From the NCBI GenBank assembly GCA_047967505.1, contig CM106538.1: 64,000 bases of DNA; one strand, written 5' to 3'. Position numbers and translations under genes: made by a program. Below the pieces are notes generated by a model. That model was not told where the DNA came from. It saw nothing but the letters and a program-made list of their open reading frames with translations, and did not search any database. Every line of letters starts with the position of its first letter. Position 1 is the stretch's first letter. Origin of the DNA: Dipteris shenzhenensis. Taxonomy: Eukaryota; Polypodiophyta; Polypodiopsida; Gleicheniales. Positions 46,501 through 54,666 of this stretch are shown here, in pieces.

Positions 46501-48456
46501 TTGCGGCCTGCTGGTATTGTGATAATTCTTTCTATTTTAAATGGTGTGTTGCCCTATCAGCTAGATTTAGATTTAGATGCTCCTTGGGGAGAGACTAAAA
46601 TGAAAATGTTTAGACTTCACAAGCAGTTGTAGCTTGAATGAAGAGATTTTGGACTACCTTTTGATTAGACTTCTCCTTTAGTGCTAGCGTTCATCATGGC
46701 TGAGTCTGCCCTTCACCTCCGGAGTGCCGACAGAAACTCAGTACGAAGACTTTGTATAAATGGATGCTCAAGTATGTGTGGGTGTGTGGATTTATATGTG
46801 TGAGAGCATATTTTTATACTATGGTCTACACCCACTGTTGGGCGCTGATGACGTCAGTGGGGATGTCATAGTAGCTAGTCCCTGCTATGCATGATGGAGT
46901 TTATGGTTTTCAACCTTGTGAGTGACTATCATGAGATTGAAACTGCACTATGTTGTGTTTTTAGAGGATGAGTTTGGGAATGTATTCATCTAGGTATATG
47001 ATATGCTGTGGAATTATATGCTCTAAGTATTGTGTTTGGGCAATGGAAATGGAACATGGTGGCTGTATTTTGGTGTTGTGAGAAAGTGCCCTCTGTCAAT
47101 CAAATTCCGGTTACATTCATTCTATGTGGACTACTTTTTTATTAGCCTTCTCCTTTAGTGCTAGCCTTATTCATGGCTGAACTTCTGAGTCTGCCCTTCA
47201 CCTCCGGTGTGCTGACAAAAACTCAGTGCGAAGACATTTGTGTAAATGAATGCTCAAGTATAAATAGCGAAGTTCCAATCTCATGACAGTTACGAGGTTG
47301 AAAACCATAAACTCCTTCACACATAGCAGAGACTAGCTACCATGACATTCCCATTGATGTCATTAGCGCCAGGGTGTAGACCATAGTATAAACATATGCC
47401 CTCTCACATACAAATCCTTTCGTGTGTTTGAGCTTAGGCATGTTCATGGATTGATCTAGATATATATTCTGTGTGTATTGCTGCGCTTGTCTTGCTGTTT
47501 GGAATTCATTATAATAAGCTTGCAAATTTGCCAATATAGAACATTTATGGTTGGAATCTGCTTTTCTATGCCAGACTTCTGGAGCAGCAGTTGTCTGTCT
47601 GTGACTAACGAAATGAAAATGTTTTACATGCAACTTGCAGTTATGGTCACCTTAGACAGGACCGATGCTATGATTGCATTCTGCCCCCATTATTGAATTT
47701 ATGCTTTAGGGCCTTCTGATTTGGCATTGATGAAGTCAAGAGCATACTTGATTGTTTAAAATTGTTATTCTATATGGAGGGTTAAATTTGAGAGTTGTCT
47801 CTAAGCACACAGTTGGCATGGCTTGTAAATGCATTGTTTCTTAGGAATGGTTTGTTGCTTATATTTCCTGTGTTTCCTGCAGGGATAGAGACAGAGATCG
47901 TGAACGAGAGCGAGACCGGGATCGGGATCGGGATCGGGATCGGGACAGAGACCGGGAAAGGGATCGGGATTATAGGATAAGGGATCGTGACCGAGACAGA
48001 GATTACTATAGAGATCGTGAACGGGAGAAAGAGAGGGAGTATTTCAGGGAAAGAGAACGGGAGAGAGAGAGGGATTACTACAGAAGGGAACGCGAGAGAG
48101 ACCGTGATAGACACAGAGAGAGAGAGAGACACAACAGGAGCAGATCTAGGAGTCGCAGCAAAAGTAGAGAGCGAAGGGAGAGAGAGCGTGACCGCTCCCT
48201 ATCTCCAGCTGCCGAGCGTAAAAGGAGGCATCGTAGTGGTAGTCCAATTAATCGCAGACATCGTGCTGATGAGGATGGGCCTCTTGAGGAAGGAGAACAT
48301 CGTGCAGGAAGAGAAGATGAAGACAAGAGGAAGAAGAAGAAGGAAAGAAAGGAGAAGAAAGAAACGGCAGCGGATGGTACAGATCATGAGGATCCTGAGA
48401 TTGCTGAAGCAAACAAATTGCGAGCAGCTTTGGGCTTGAAACCATTGCGAGTTTAA
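32946..48456 (+). CDS. PRP38: PRP38 family pre-mRNA splicing factor, 7 exons
   Basis: Coding exons are joined 32946-33075, 33243-33402, 33510-33631, 33742-33832, 35290-35419, 35577-35653 and 47883-48456. All borders are GT-AG, keep frame and give 427 codons. Residues about 1-175 form the PRP38 domain (start MANRTDPAARSVHGTNPQNL; motifs KEQCFGL, LYNDYRK, SCDITLPR). An acidic Glu/Asp linker follows, then a long Arg-Asp/Arg-Glu tail and a C-terminal PEIAEANKLRAALGLKPLRV. PRP38 belongs to the spliceosome (tri-snRNP, B complex) in the nucleus and is needed for its activation. The C-terminal motif is the Hub1-interaction (HIND) type reported in plant Prp38. Length is close to the family norm. Intron 6 is 12.2 kb with a weak donor. 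No premature stop was found, so the gene is probably functional. Confidence 0.95.
33243..33402 (+). CDS. PRP38: PRP38 exon 2
   Basis: It begins after CTCAG with CTGAAACT and continues AETLVDKAMELDHFGGTF. It ends TACAA before GTAAGT, splitting a Lys codon. Confidence 0.93.
33510..33631 (+). CDS. PRP38: PRP38 exon 3
   Basis: It follows TGCAG and encodes YVRILGAFYLRL through RKIADG. It ends before GTACGT. This is the helical core of the PRP38 domain. Confidence 0.93.
33742..33832 (+). CDS. PRP38: PRP38 exon 4
   Basis: It follows TTGCAG and encodes YTLNHVDEFIDELLTQEYSC and on to PKR. It ends AAAAG before GTATTT. Confidence 0.93.
33833..35289 (+). other. PRP38 intron 4, 1457 bp
   Basis: It runs from GTATTT to GAAGCAG. 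It contains a GT/GA microsatellite (34843-34901) and no other recognised element. Confidence 0.88.
34843..34901. repeat. Compound (GT)n(GA)n microsatellite
   Basis: About ten GT units run directly into about twenty GA units, inside PRP38 intron 4. Confidence 0.95.
35290..35419 (+). CDS. PRP38: PRP38 exon 5
   Basis: It follows AAGCAG and encodes WTLEGAALLEPRRSALEDDF, then a Glu/Asp-rich linker ending LDNLDLDK before GTAATT. Confidence 0.93.
35577..35653 (+). CDS. PRP38: PRP38 exon 6
   Basis: It follows ATACAG and encodes DRRRRSPLKERDRDKDRGR and on to SHRDY, then two bases of an Arg codon. The donor GTCACA matches poorly beyond GT. Reading through meets a stop at 35679-35681. Confidence 0.9.
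35857..35909. repeat. (TC)n microsatellite
   Basis: About 26 uninterrupted TC units, 200 bases into intron 6. Confidence 0.95.
36500..36725 (+). mobile_element. Possible tRNA-derived SINE
   Basis: TAGCATAATGCC (about 36509) resembles a polymerase III A box and GGGCTTCAAATCC (about 36568-36580) a B box, about 60 bases apart as in tRNA-derived SINEs. The cloverleaf itself does not fold as a tRNA. No target duplication was identified. Confidence 0.3.
36740..37415 (-). pseudogene. LINE C-terminal remnant (zf-RVT region)
   Basis: The - strand frames 37415-37053 and 37141-36760 carry RRLQQLWRSKVPV, Cys/His residues (VCHRCFAPHDSVPHLLWCC) and then WALWKDRNHRVF. This is the order seen at the C-terminal end of plant L1-like ORF2 proteins (zinc-binding zf-RVT part and the W..W.ERN motif). 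There is no RT core and the frame changes near 37100. It lies antisense to PRP38 within intron 6. This fits the usual 5' truncation of LINE copies. Confidence 0.7.
37514..37567. repeat. (GA)n(CA)n microsatellite
   Basis: About 20 GA units are followed by about seven CA units. Confidence 0.95.
38330..38354. repeat. (CT)n microsatellite
   Basis: About 12 CT units in intron 6. Confidence 0.9.
39929..40397 (+). repeat. Chromovirus 5' LTR, 469 bp
   Basis: It starts TGTTATGCTCTAGCC and ends GTCTTTGATA. Its ends are fixed by the target duplication and by intact neighbouring repeats. The 3' end is TA rather than the usual CA. Confidence 0.93.
40400..40411 (+). other. tRNA-iMet primer binding site, chromovirus
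   Basis: TGGTATCAGAGC starts two bases after the LTR. Confidence 0.9.
41170..42651 (+). pseudogene. Chromovirus gag and start of protease
   Basis: The frame opens at ATG 41170, meets TAG at 41287-41289, and resumes unchanged from 41293 to TGA at 42649. The capsid part contains WLHKWEEAFAICEIRSDLKK and YRNLRQRSLSVAEYTDKFRE (retrotransposon gag domain). A zinc knuckle CFGCLQRHQWKDC lies at 42211-42249. The protease active-site segment reads LFDSASTHNVI at about 42523-42555, with Ala where the family has Gly (D-S/T-G). An A-rich leader precedes gag. It would build the particle and process the polyprotein, but is now broken. Confidence 0.92.
42652..43090 (+). pseudogene. Chromovirus protease to RT linker, disrupted
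   Basis: The same frame continues through stops at 42670 (TAG) and 42787 (TGA), with recognisable HADIALGMAWHSRKNP and MNDVLYVLRGEKD. It runs to a frameshift near 43060, where the RT frame (beginning around ELIPGAEPVNRPPY) takes over. Confidence 0.85.
43084..44249 (+). pseudogene. Chromovirus reverse transcriptase and RNase H
   Basis: The RT domain runs from about 43084 (PVNRPPYRMSFAEEAEV) and shows CIDYRALNNITVKHRYPMAR, FSKIDLKCGYHQIRI and MPFGLTNAPATF. The catalytic site at 43566-43574 reads I-D-G (FIDGILIFS) instead of the family's I-D-D, so a metal-binding Asp is lost. RNase H follows (FLETDASGIGVGAVLL; THELELYA; VVDHDTLKHF). A TAA at 44247-44249 ends the frame, but the following sequence continues in the same frame into integrase. 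It would copy element RNA to DNA, but cannot in this copy. Confidence 0.95.
44250..45667 (+). pseudogene. Chromovirus integrase
   Basis: The region follows RNase H after the 44247 stop. It has an HHCC zinc-binding domain (HDSPCAGHPG at about 44600, CFSCQ at about 44716) and a DDE core with Asp in FMDFIVGLP (44811), Asp in VSDRDVRF (about 44996) and Glu in GQTERVNQ (about 45100). A frameshift near 45345 moves the C-terminal part to another frame, with AKLSPRYCGPW and HPVFHVSRLKKF. A TAG at 45665 precedes the chromodomain. Catalytic residues are intact, but the broken frame prevents a whole protein. Confidence 0.94.
45668..45862 (+). pseudogene. Chromodomain at the integrase C terminus
   Basis: It is in frame with the preceding integrase part but behind the TAG at 45665, and runs to a TGA at 45860. 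It contains RRKPTRIL, VLVAWHGQPLSEATWE and RRVFPDF, the typical order in chromovirus chromodomains, which bind methylated histone H3 and steer integration. Confidence 0.85.
45861..45871 (+). other. Chromovirus polypurine tract
   Basis: GAGGGAAGGAA lies directly before the 3' LTR start TGTTATG. Confidence 0.88.
45872..46340 (+). repeat. Chromovirus 3' LTR, 469 bp
   Basis: It is the same length as the 5' LTR, with nine differences by eye (about 98 percent identity). It is followed by TTATG, the right copy of the target site. Confidence 0.93.
47883..48456 (+). CDS. PRP38: PRP38 exon 7: Arg-rich tail and HIND motif
   Basis: It starts after CCTGCAG, with its first base completing the Arg codon from exon 6. 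It encodes a long RD/RE tail, including GGGATC-type nucleotide repeats at 47917-47945, an RSRSRSRSKSRERRE segment, a Lys-rich stretch, and the C-terminal PEIAEANKLRAALGLKPLRV before TAA at 48454-48456. The frame continuity across a 12-kb gap and the conserved end make this the true last exon. Confidence 0.93.
48394..48453 (+). other. PRP38: Hub1-interaction (HIND) motif in the PRP38 C terminus
   Basis: The last 20 residues, PEIAEANKLRAALGLKPLRV, match the HIND pattern (A/T-N-x-LR-x-x-LGLKP). This motif recruits the ubiquitin-like protein Hub1/UBL5 in Snu66 and in plant Prp38 proteins. Confidence 0.75.
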
Positions 48457-48714
48457 TGTGCCAAGGTCCGGTCGAATTCTCCACATGGAACGGGCATGAA
48501 GTTGACCATGGTAATAATTCTGTGTACAACACGGCTTCTGCACTGTAGCATATTGATCGATTTATAATGGAAATAAATGACCAGGTCGTCCATAGGATGG
48601 CTTATTTTAGCCTGTGGAAGCATGATGTGACACCTTTGCAAACAGAAAACCTTGCACAATCAAAGAGTTATTTGCCTTGAGCTTTTAATTTGCTTGAGTT
48701 TGTGTTGACTTGTG

Positions 48715-48720
48715 AATAAA
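48715..48720 (+). terminator. Candidate PRP38 polyadenylation signal
   Basis: AATAAA lies 259 bases after the stop, with T-rich DNA following. The cleavage site itself is not visible from sequence. Confidence 0.5.
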
Positions 48721-48759
48721 GTAAGCTTCTCAAAACCTAGTCTTTGTAAGCTGGGCTTG

Positions 48760-50485
48760 CCAGCTTCAGTGGCTTTGTATTTGAGTGGATTCCAACTTTT
48801 GTAACCAACTTTTGTAAAGTGAAACTAGTCGTCTTGTTGTTCATGTTCTCGTCCCTGTCCTTTTTATTGTACTCCTCGTCTTCCAGTACTAATCTTTTAG
48901 ATATGTTCCCATGTTTCTTCATATTTCTCTTTGTAGCTCTCTATCTGATGTTCTTGAACAAGTAAAATATACGACTCATGTAATAAAAATTGTGTTCAAA
49001 ATTGTGTTCGGCTCTCACATCAAGGTGATACTTGTATCTTTTTTTCTAGGGCATATCAGAACATCTTTCATATAATAGTGTGCATTGCAAATATGTAGCC
49101 TGAAAACTATTTAAACTACATACAGTGCATGTCATATTTTTCCCTTTTGGAGGCCAGCATTATAAAGTTTTCAATGTGACAGTAGTAGGATTTTCTCAAC
49201 ATTGCAGCCTCTGTATGTGGCTTGTCAATAGGTTCCTTCTCCGCTGAACTTGATTGATGAAAGAGTTATGTCAGTATCCCTCATATCTACTGGGTTTGCA
49301 TGGATCTGCCCCAACAGACAAGAGTGATACAGGAGGCAGAGAGGGCCGTCACAGGTGAGTAGAGTGCAAATGAAGGAGGTTCGCACTCTGGGTCGGTATC
49401 TTCACTAGACAGAAGATTCTCTACATCAGGACTCTCTTCGCTTCCCTCACATTTCAAGTCCTAGATGATGGCAGACTCCTCAGACAGCAGGACAGTGGAG
49501 AGTTGGGAGGATTACTTAGGTTGTTATGTTCACGGCGTCCAGATAATAGCTGCTTCAGAGAAGGTGGTACGTGGATCTGGACCCACCTCTCAGCATAGGA
49601 CTCAGATTGGAGCTTTTGTGTATGGGGGAGGAGTGGGACCCAGGAGAGTGGTGTGGGAGAGATCCCAATGTTTTGGGTGTGCCATATATATTTTTTACAA
49701 ATTTGGTCAAACAGGTCAGGGACTTTCTCAGAGATCTCTATCAGATTTTTGGCACAGCTCACTTTTTTTTCATATGGCTAAGGAAAGTGTGAATGGGGAT
49801 GAGATAACTACCAAAATGTGATGTATTGAGAATGCAAGTGTTGTTACAAAGAAAGACCACAACGAGGAATATTCCTCTAGAACAGAAGCTAACCCTAACC
49901 AACAGGGTATAAGAGCACGAATGATTCCTGGAGGTTGTCTACTGTCTGATCTAGATCTGCCCCTGCCCATTGTTTCTCAGAACTGGCTGCCCTGCCTTGG
50001 AAGATTACCTTGCCGCCACTATAACTGTGTGAAGAACTTGCTGCTACTGCTACATCTTGAACCCCCTGTCCTGTTATTTCTGAACCACCTCTACTTTTGA
50101 AGCTTCGAGGAGCTGCCTGTTTCAAGTCTCATCGCTATTGGTTTTGGAGGATGCTGACCAACCACCGACGAACACAACTCTATTGTGTCTCTCCTGAAGG
50201 TTTACGTCGTCGGCAACTCAGTTCTATGTTTTCCCCCTTTGTGGAGCTGCACTTTCTGCCGCCACTATTCTGTTGGAACTCTGCATGGAGCTGCTCTTTC
50301 TGCCACCATTATTCTGATGGAACTCGCGGAAATTAATCATTATTTCGGAGAACTTGTATTTTCAATTCTGGCCGTCTTTCAGGTTGACCATCAAGCTATG
50401 GGTGACTTGCCCCTTTTCCCTCTATCTTTGAATGCATTCCTAGCTGGCAATTTTGATTATTAAGGCTATTTTTCTCTCTTCATCG
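48760..50485. other. Downstream of PRP38, no recognised gene
   Basis: The longest frame (49465-49821 +, 118 codons) has no domain I know. The remainder is ordinary AT-rich DNA. Confidence 0.5.
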
Positions 50486-50489
50486 AATA

Positions 50490-50695
50490 TTGAAACTTGA
50501 ATTCAGAACATTTCTCTCCTATGGCACTATTTCTCATGCATCACTTGAGAAATCCTCTCGAAATGGTTTCCCTATATGGCAGACAAAGATGCGACTGCTT
50601 CTCATGCAAGGTGGTCTCTGGGAGGTTGTTTCTGGTAAAGAAGAAAAAGGGACCAACTCACACGTGAGGTAGAGCAATCAAAGAGCCATATTCAT
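50490..50695 (+). pseudogene. Ty1/copia Gag N-terminal fragment
   Basis: A + frame at about 50545-50660 encodes GFPIWQTKMRLLLMQGGLWE and VVSGKEEK, the conserved start of copia Gag (compare VVSGKDKK in the element at 23390-23665). The frame is open for only 60 codons, and pol is absent. The following 300 bases have Lys/Glu-rich pieces but no recognisable domain. No LTR was confirmed. Confidence 0.75.
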
Positions 50696-50699
50696 CATC

Positions 50700-52020
50700 G
50701 CTGATTCTCTACTGTGTCGCATCGACTTCAAATCATTTGCAAAGAAGATATTAAGACACTAGAAGGCATATTCTGCAAGGAATCATTCTGCTTGAAGGAA
50801 AAGGAGAAATAACAATATGAACACCATGCCAATTTGGTTGGAGAGGAAGAACTTGAAGAAATTGAAACAAGTTAACAAAATCATTGCTGCCTTTGCTTGA
50901 GAAGGTTGACGAGGATTGGCCCTCTTGAGTTTTCTGTTGTGTGCTTGTGTTAGGGTTCTTTGCCTTAGGTAATCCCTTGAAAATGATTGTATTTGAGTTT
51001 CTTTGTGATGAGTCGTAGTTCTAGGTTTTTGAAATATACCTTGGACCCAATAAGGAGCCAAAGGGGTAACTGAGCAATTATGGTCATTAGCTGATTGCAT
51101 GGCATGGTAGGTGAGCATGTCTGGCTTCTTTTTTGTTCAAAGGGGGATGGTTGCGAATTTCAGAGCTAAGTGAGAATTAGGCCTCTAGTTTACATTCGAG
51201 TAAGAAAGGTGTTTTGGGTTTATGAGAGTTTGAAAGGTCACTTGAGCTTTGGGAGTAGACTAGATTATATTGTGAGACATTATCTCATTGACCATCATTG
51301 AGGTATGTATGTGTGGAATACAAGGCAACCCCTATGTGCACTTGTGTACTTGCTTTCCCATCACATAAGTCTATGAGCACTTTGCCTTTATGTCTTGTCT
51401 CTATCATGTGAACCTCGCTCTCCCTCCCTTTCACTAGGTTTCTCAACATCTCTTGACTAACATAGCTTCTTCCCTTGGTTGCTCTTTGATTTCTTCTCGC
51501 CTTCCATCTCCACAGCTTCTAGGTCATGCAGCTTCTGGCTATGCTTTTCTGCTCCCTTTTTCTTCTAGCTGTTCATGACAACTATGCTCCTTCCTAGGCC
51601 TCTACGCTATTCGCACAGGTTGCCCAAAGCTTCCTGTCGTCATTCCTAGCTCAGCAGCCGCAAGCTTCCTCACCCATTGTCTTCTCAAAAGCACCCAAAG
51701 AGCGAACATCCAACAACACGGCCTCCTTTCGATTCGGAGTGATGGACTCGAGTGGGCTCCATGCATGCGCCTGTTGGTGCATCGTTTGCAAGGCATAATA
51801 ATTGTTGCCACCATATTCGTTGCCTCCTCTCTATTTCTCGTACATTTCAGGGCCAGTGTGATCAACGATGCCTTGGATCTATTTGCCTTGATGCTTCTTC
51901 ATTCGACTCCCTCCGCGTCGAAATTTAGTCCCTGTAGAAACTCACTATTAACAACCAAGATTGAGCGCGCTCACATCCTTTTGACTAGGACGATCGAACG
52001 GGAGAGCGGGATGAGATGAG
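50700..52020. other. Intergenic stretch, nothing recognised
   Basis: Short frames on both strands lack domains. The sequence becomes CT-rich around 51410-51580. Confidence 0.5.
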
Positions 52021-52024
52021 AAGC

Positions 52025-52140
52025 GAGCGGAGATTGGCAGGGAGGAGATGGAAGCTGCTCGAGGGAGATTGGCAGGGAGGAGATGGAAACTACGAGAGAG
52101 ATGGTAGGGAGGAGATGGAAGTTGCCAGGGAGCACGGAGG
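52025..52140. repeat. Short GGCAGGGAGGAGATGGAA minisatellite
   Basis: GGAGATTGGCAGGGAGGAGA occurs at about 52029 and 52065, with a related GAGATGGTAGGGAGGAGATG at about 52098. The spacing is about 35 bases. Confidence 0.8.
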
Positions 52141-52430
52141 AAGAGATAGAGTAGGGACGGAGACAAGGGCAATAACGACCTTAGTTCTGTAAGGGCAGTG
52201 CTATCGGCACTCGGTGCCTCTTGTTTATTATTTTACTTTTAGCAACTTTTTAATTAAAGTATTTATAGGGACCCGAGGGGGGGGGCACTATGTAGAAACC
52301 CCATGCAATAGGACTACTCCTAACTGATAGTAAACACACCCAAATTTGGTAGAATATGCAGGAAGGTTAGAATAGAGTAGTACCTTATGTTTAAGGAAAA
52401 AGGTAGGGGTAGAAGATCATGGGTTGGACC

Positions 52431-52757
52431 TGTAACAGAGACTTGTGAGGGGCTGCACAAGGACAGGAGGAAATCAATCCTTTTTAGAATTCAGCTAAGT
52501 ATTGAACTCTTGCTGTAATTTCTATTTTAATAATGAAGTACAAGTACAAGTCATGAATTGTCTTGCCAAGCACAACTAGAGTCCTTATATAGGTATGGCC
52601 CAGGGTAGTACAAAGCAGTATTGCTTATGGGATTACCTCTTAGGATGCCACTTGGCAACTTATGGTATCCCCTAAAAAAAAGGAAGAAAACACTTACAAG
52701 CCAATAAAGGACTTTCAACTAACTTTTAGCCTAAGTAAAAAGTAACCCTCTGTTACA
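52431..52757 (-). repeat. 3' LTR of the second chromovirus, 327 bp
   Basis: It is bounded by TGTAACAGAG and CTCTGTTACA, a perfect 10-bp terminal inverted repeat. The polypurine tract (ATTTGAAGAGGGAGGAT on the - strand, 52758-52774) abuts its right end. Confidence 0.9.
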
Positions 52758-53109
52758 ATCCTCCCTCTTCAAATAGAAATTTGTCCTCAAATTTGAAAAG
52801 GCTGTAACCTGGACATACAATGCTCCTTGTAAACCTGAACAGCTCAATTCTAGTCATATCAACTGAACAATGAAGTTTCTCAGTCAAATACCTCCTTGTA
52901 GGCATGTTGATCTGTAAATGGATCATATAATATTCCCAAGAAATCAAGCAATTGGGTGGAAGAGCTATGCTGTCCAATATAACAGATCTGATCATATAAT
53001 CCAGTGAGAGACATGCTGATTTGATAAAGGATAGTGAATGCTGGCTGCAGCATGTGCATATATGCTATATAGCAAGAGAAAATCAAATCTGCTCATAAAG
53101 ACTCAATTT

Positions 53110-53315
53110 TGGCCATAGAATTCAGCTAAGCAATTGAGGGTATTGCTCCACAATTGTAGATGGCTGCCAAGAAGACTCCTCATCAGGTAGACCTCTCCAT
53201 TTGATAAGATATTCCATGTAGGACTTGTTCCTCAACACATGATCTCTAAATCCAAGGATTTTCTCAGGTATATACTCAATTTGGCCCTCTTCATCCATAG
53301 GAGGTAGCTCTTCAT
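53110..53315 (-). pseudogene. Chromodomain of the second chromovirus
   Basis: After a frame change near 53310 the - strand reads YMEYLIKWRGLPDEESSWQP and then VEQYPQLL. This is a clear chromodomain with its aromatic and acidic residues, which in intact elements bind methylated histone tails. It follows the integrase C-terminal part. Confidence 0.88.
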
Positions 53316-54666
53316 AACTTGCTCCTTAGGTCCCAAATACTTCTTGAGCAGTGATACATGGAATACTTTGTGTATTCTAGAGGATGGTGGAAGCTCCAAC
53401 TCATAAGCTGCTTCCCCAACTTTCCTCAAAACCTTGTAAGGTCCATAATACCTATGAGCAAGTTTAACATTGGTATTACCTTTCAAGGAAGCATGCCTAG
53501 ACTTATGTAATCTGAGAAATATATAATCCGCTTCTTCAAAATGAAGCTCTCTCCTATGCTCATCAGCATAATCCTTCATCCTTGCTTGGGCCCTTACCAT
53601 ATTATCTTTACATTGCTGTAATAGAGCAGTCATGTGAGCCAAATCATCCTTGGCTTGCTGGCTTGTCAATGCTTGATCAATAATGGTTGATGGGACATGA
53701 GCTTTACAGCCAAACCGTTGGCTTCAAAAGGGCTCATACCAATTGAAGTATGCTTGGTGGTATTATAACAAAATTCAGCTAGATGCAACCATTGATCCCA
53801 TGATGCTTGGGTATCAAAGCAAAAATGCCTTAGATACTCTTCCAACCAGCGGTTAACCCTCTCTGTTTGCCCATCAGTTTGAGGGTGATCTGCTGTACTT
53901 GGGGTAAGAAGTGTTCCAATAGAACTGAAAAGCTCTTGCCAAAAATGCCCCATGAACTTAGCATCACGATCACTCACAATTTCCTGAGGGAGTCCATGTA
54001 ATTTAAACACATTCTCCATGAATTGCTCAGCCACCTTGGAAGCTGTAAATTGGGTCTTAGTAGGAATGAAGTGGGCATCTTTGATAAGTCTATCAACAAC
54101 CACAAAGATACTGTTCCAACCCTTAGAGGTCACTGGTAGGCCTGTAATAAAGTCCATGCTAATATGTGTCCATTTACCTTGAGGTATAGGTAGAGGTTGT
54201 AGTAGACCAGCTGGCCTCAAATTCAACTCCCTGTTTTGTTGACAGGGCTTACAGCTTTGAACATAAGCAAGAACATCCTTCCAAAGTCCCTTCAGTAAAA
54301 ACTCTGTTTTACCTTATCATATGTCTTGTTGAGGCCTATATGCCCAGCCATGGGAGATGAGTGAAATTCCTGTAAGATTAGCAGCTTATAGGAGGAATTT
54401 TCAGTAAGAAATATTCTATCATTATACCACAAGAGCCCATTGTGCAACTTGAAATTGGGATATTGCTGATAGTTAGGATCTTGCAAGTCTTGGAACATAA
54501 CAGCTGCTTGAGGATCATTGAGATACTCTTCTTGAATGCCATGGATCCAATCTTTATAAACCTCAGTAATAGATGATAAAGTACAAGCCCATATCCTAGA
54601 AAAAGAATCTGCCACAATATTTTCTTTGCTTATCTTGAAATCTATGTCAAAGTCATAGTTTTGCAC
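53232..54666 (-). pseudogene. Integrase of the second chromovirus
   Basis: On the - strand, the zinc-binding part has HSSPMAGHIGLNKTYDKV (about 54300-54350) and SCKPCQQN (about 54250). The DDE core has SMDFITGLPV (Asp), IVSDRDAKF (Asp) and DGQTERVNRWLEEYL (Glu), all present. The C-terminal part has AHRYYGPYKVL and HKVFHVSLLKKYL. Frameshifts lie near 54295 and 53668. The product would insert element DNA into chromosomes. Confidence 0.93.

Larger units (their letters stand above)
38933..47420. repeat. Array of about 560-bp tandem repeats, split by a chromovirus
   Basis: Copy 1 is 38933-39492. Copy 2 is 39493-39928 continued at 46346-46442. Copy 3 is 46443 to about 46997. All start TATGCTTCTGC and contain TGACGTCA (39339, 39872, 46849). 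A partial direct copy lies at about 47128-47262, followed at once by an inverted piece (47268-47420). A shorter related piece is near 38425-38490. Copy 2 lacks about 27 bases around 39735. Copies 1-3 are very similar. Confidence 0.92.
35654..47882 (+). other. PRP38 intron 6, 12,229 bp, filled with repeats
   Basis: It runs from GTCACA to CCTGCAG. In order it contains a CT microsatellite, a possible SINE, a LINE 3' end, GA and CT microsatellites, an array of about 560-bp repeats, a full chromovirus inside that array and rearranged partial repeats. Both borders are fixed by the protein frame on either side. Confidence 0.88.

Noticed and set aside
47782-48543. Antisense frames opposite PRP38 exon 7 (up to 116 codons)
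   Set aside because: They mirror the Arg-Asp/Arg-Glu repeats of the true exon and have no independent support.
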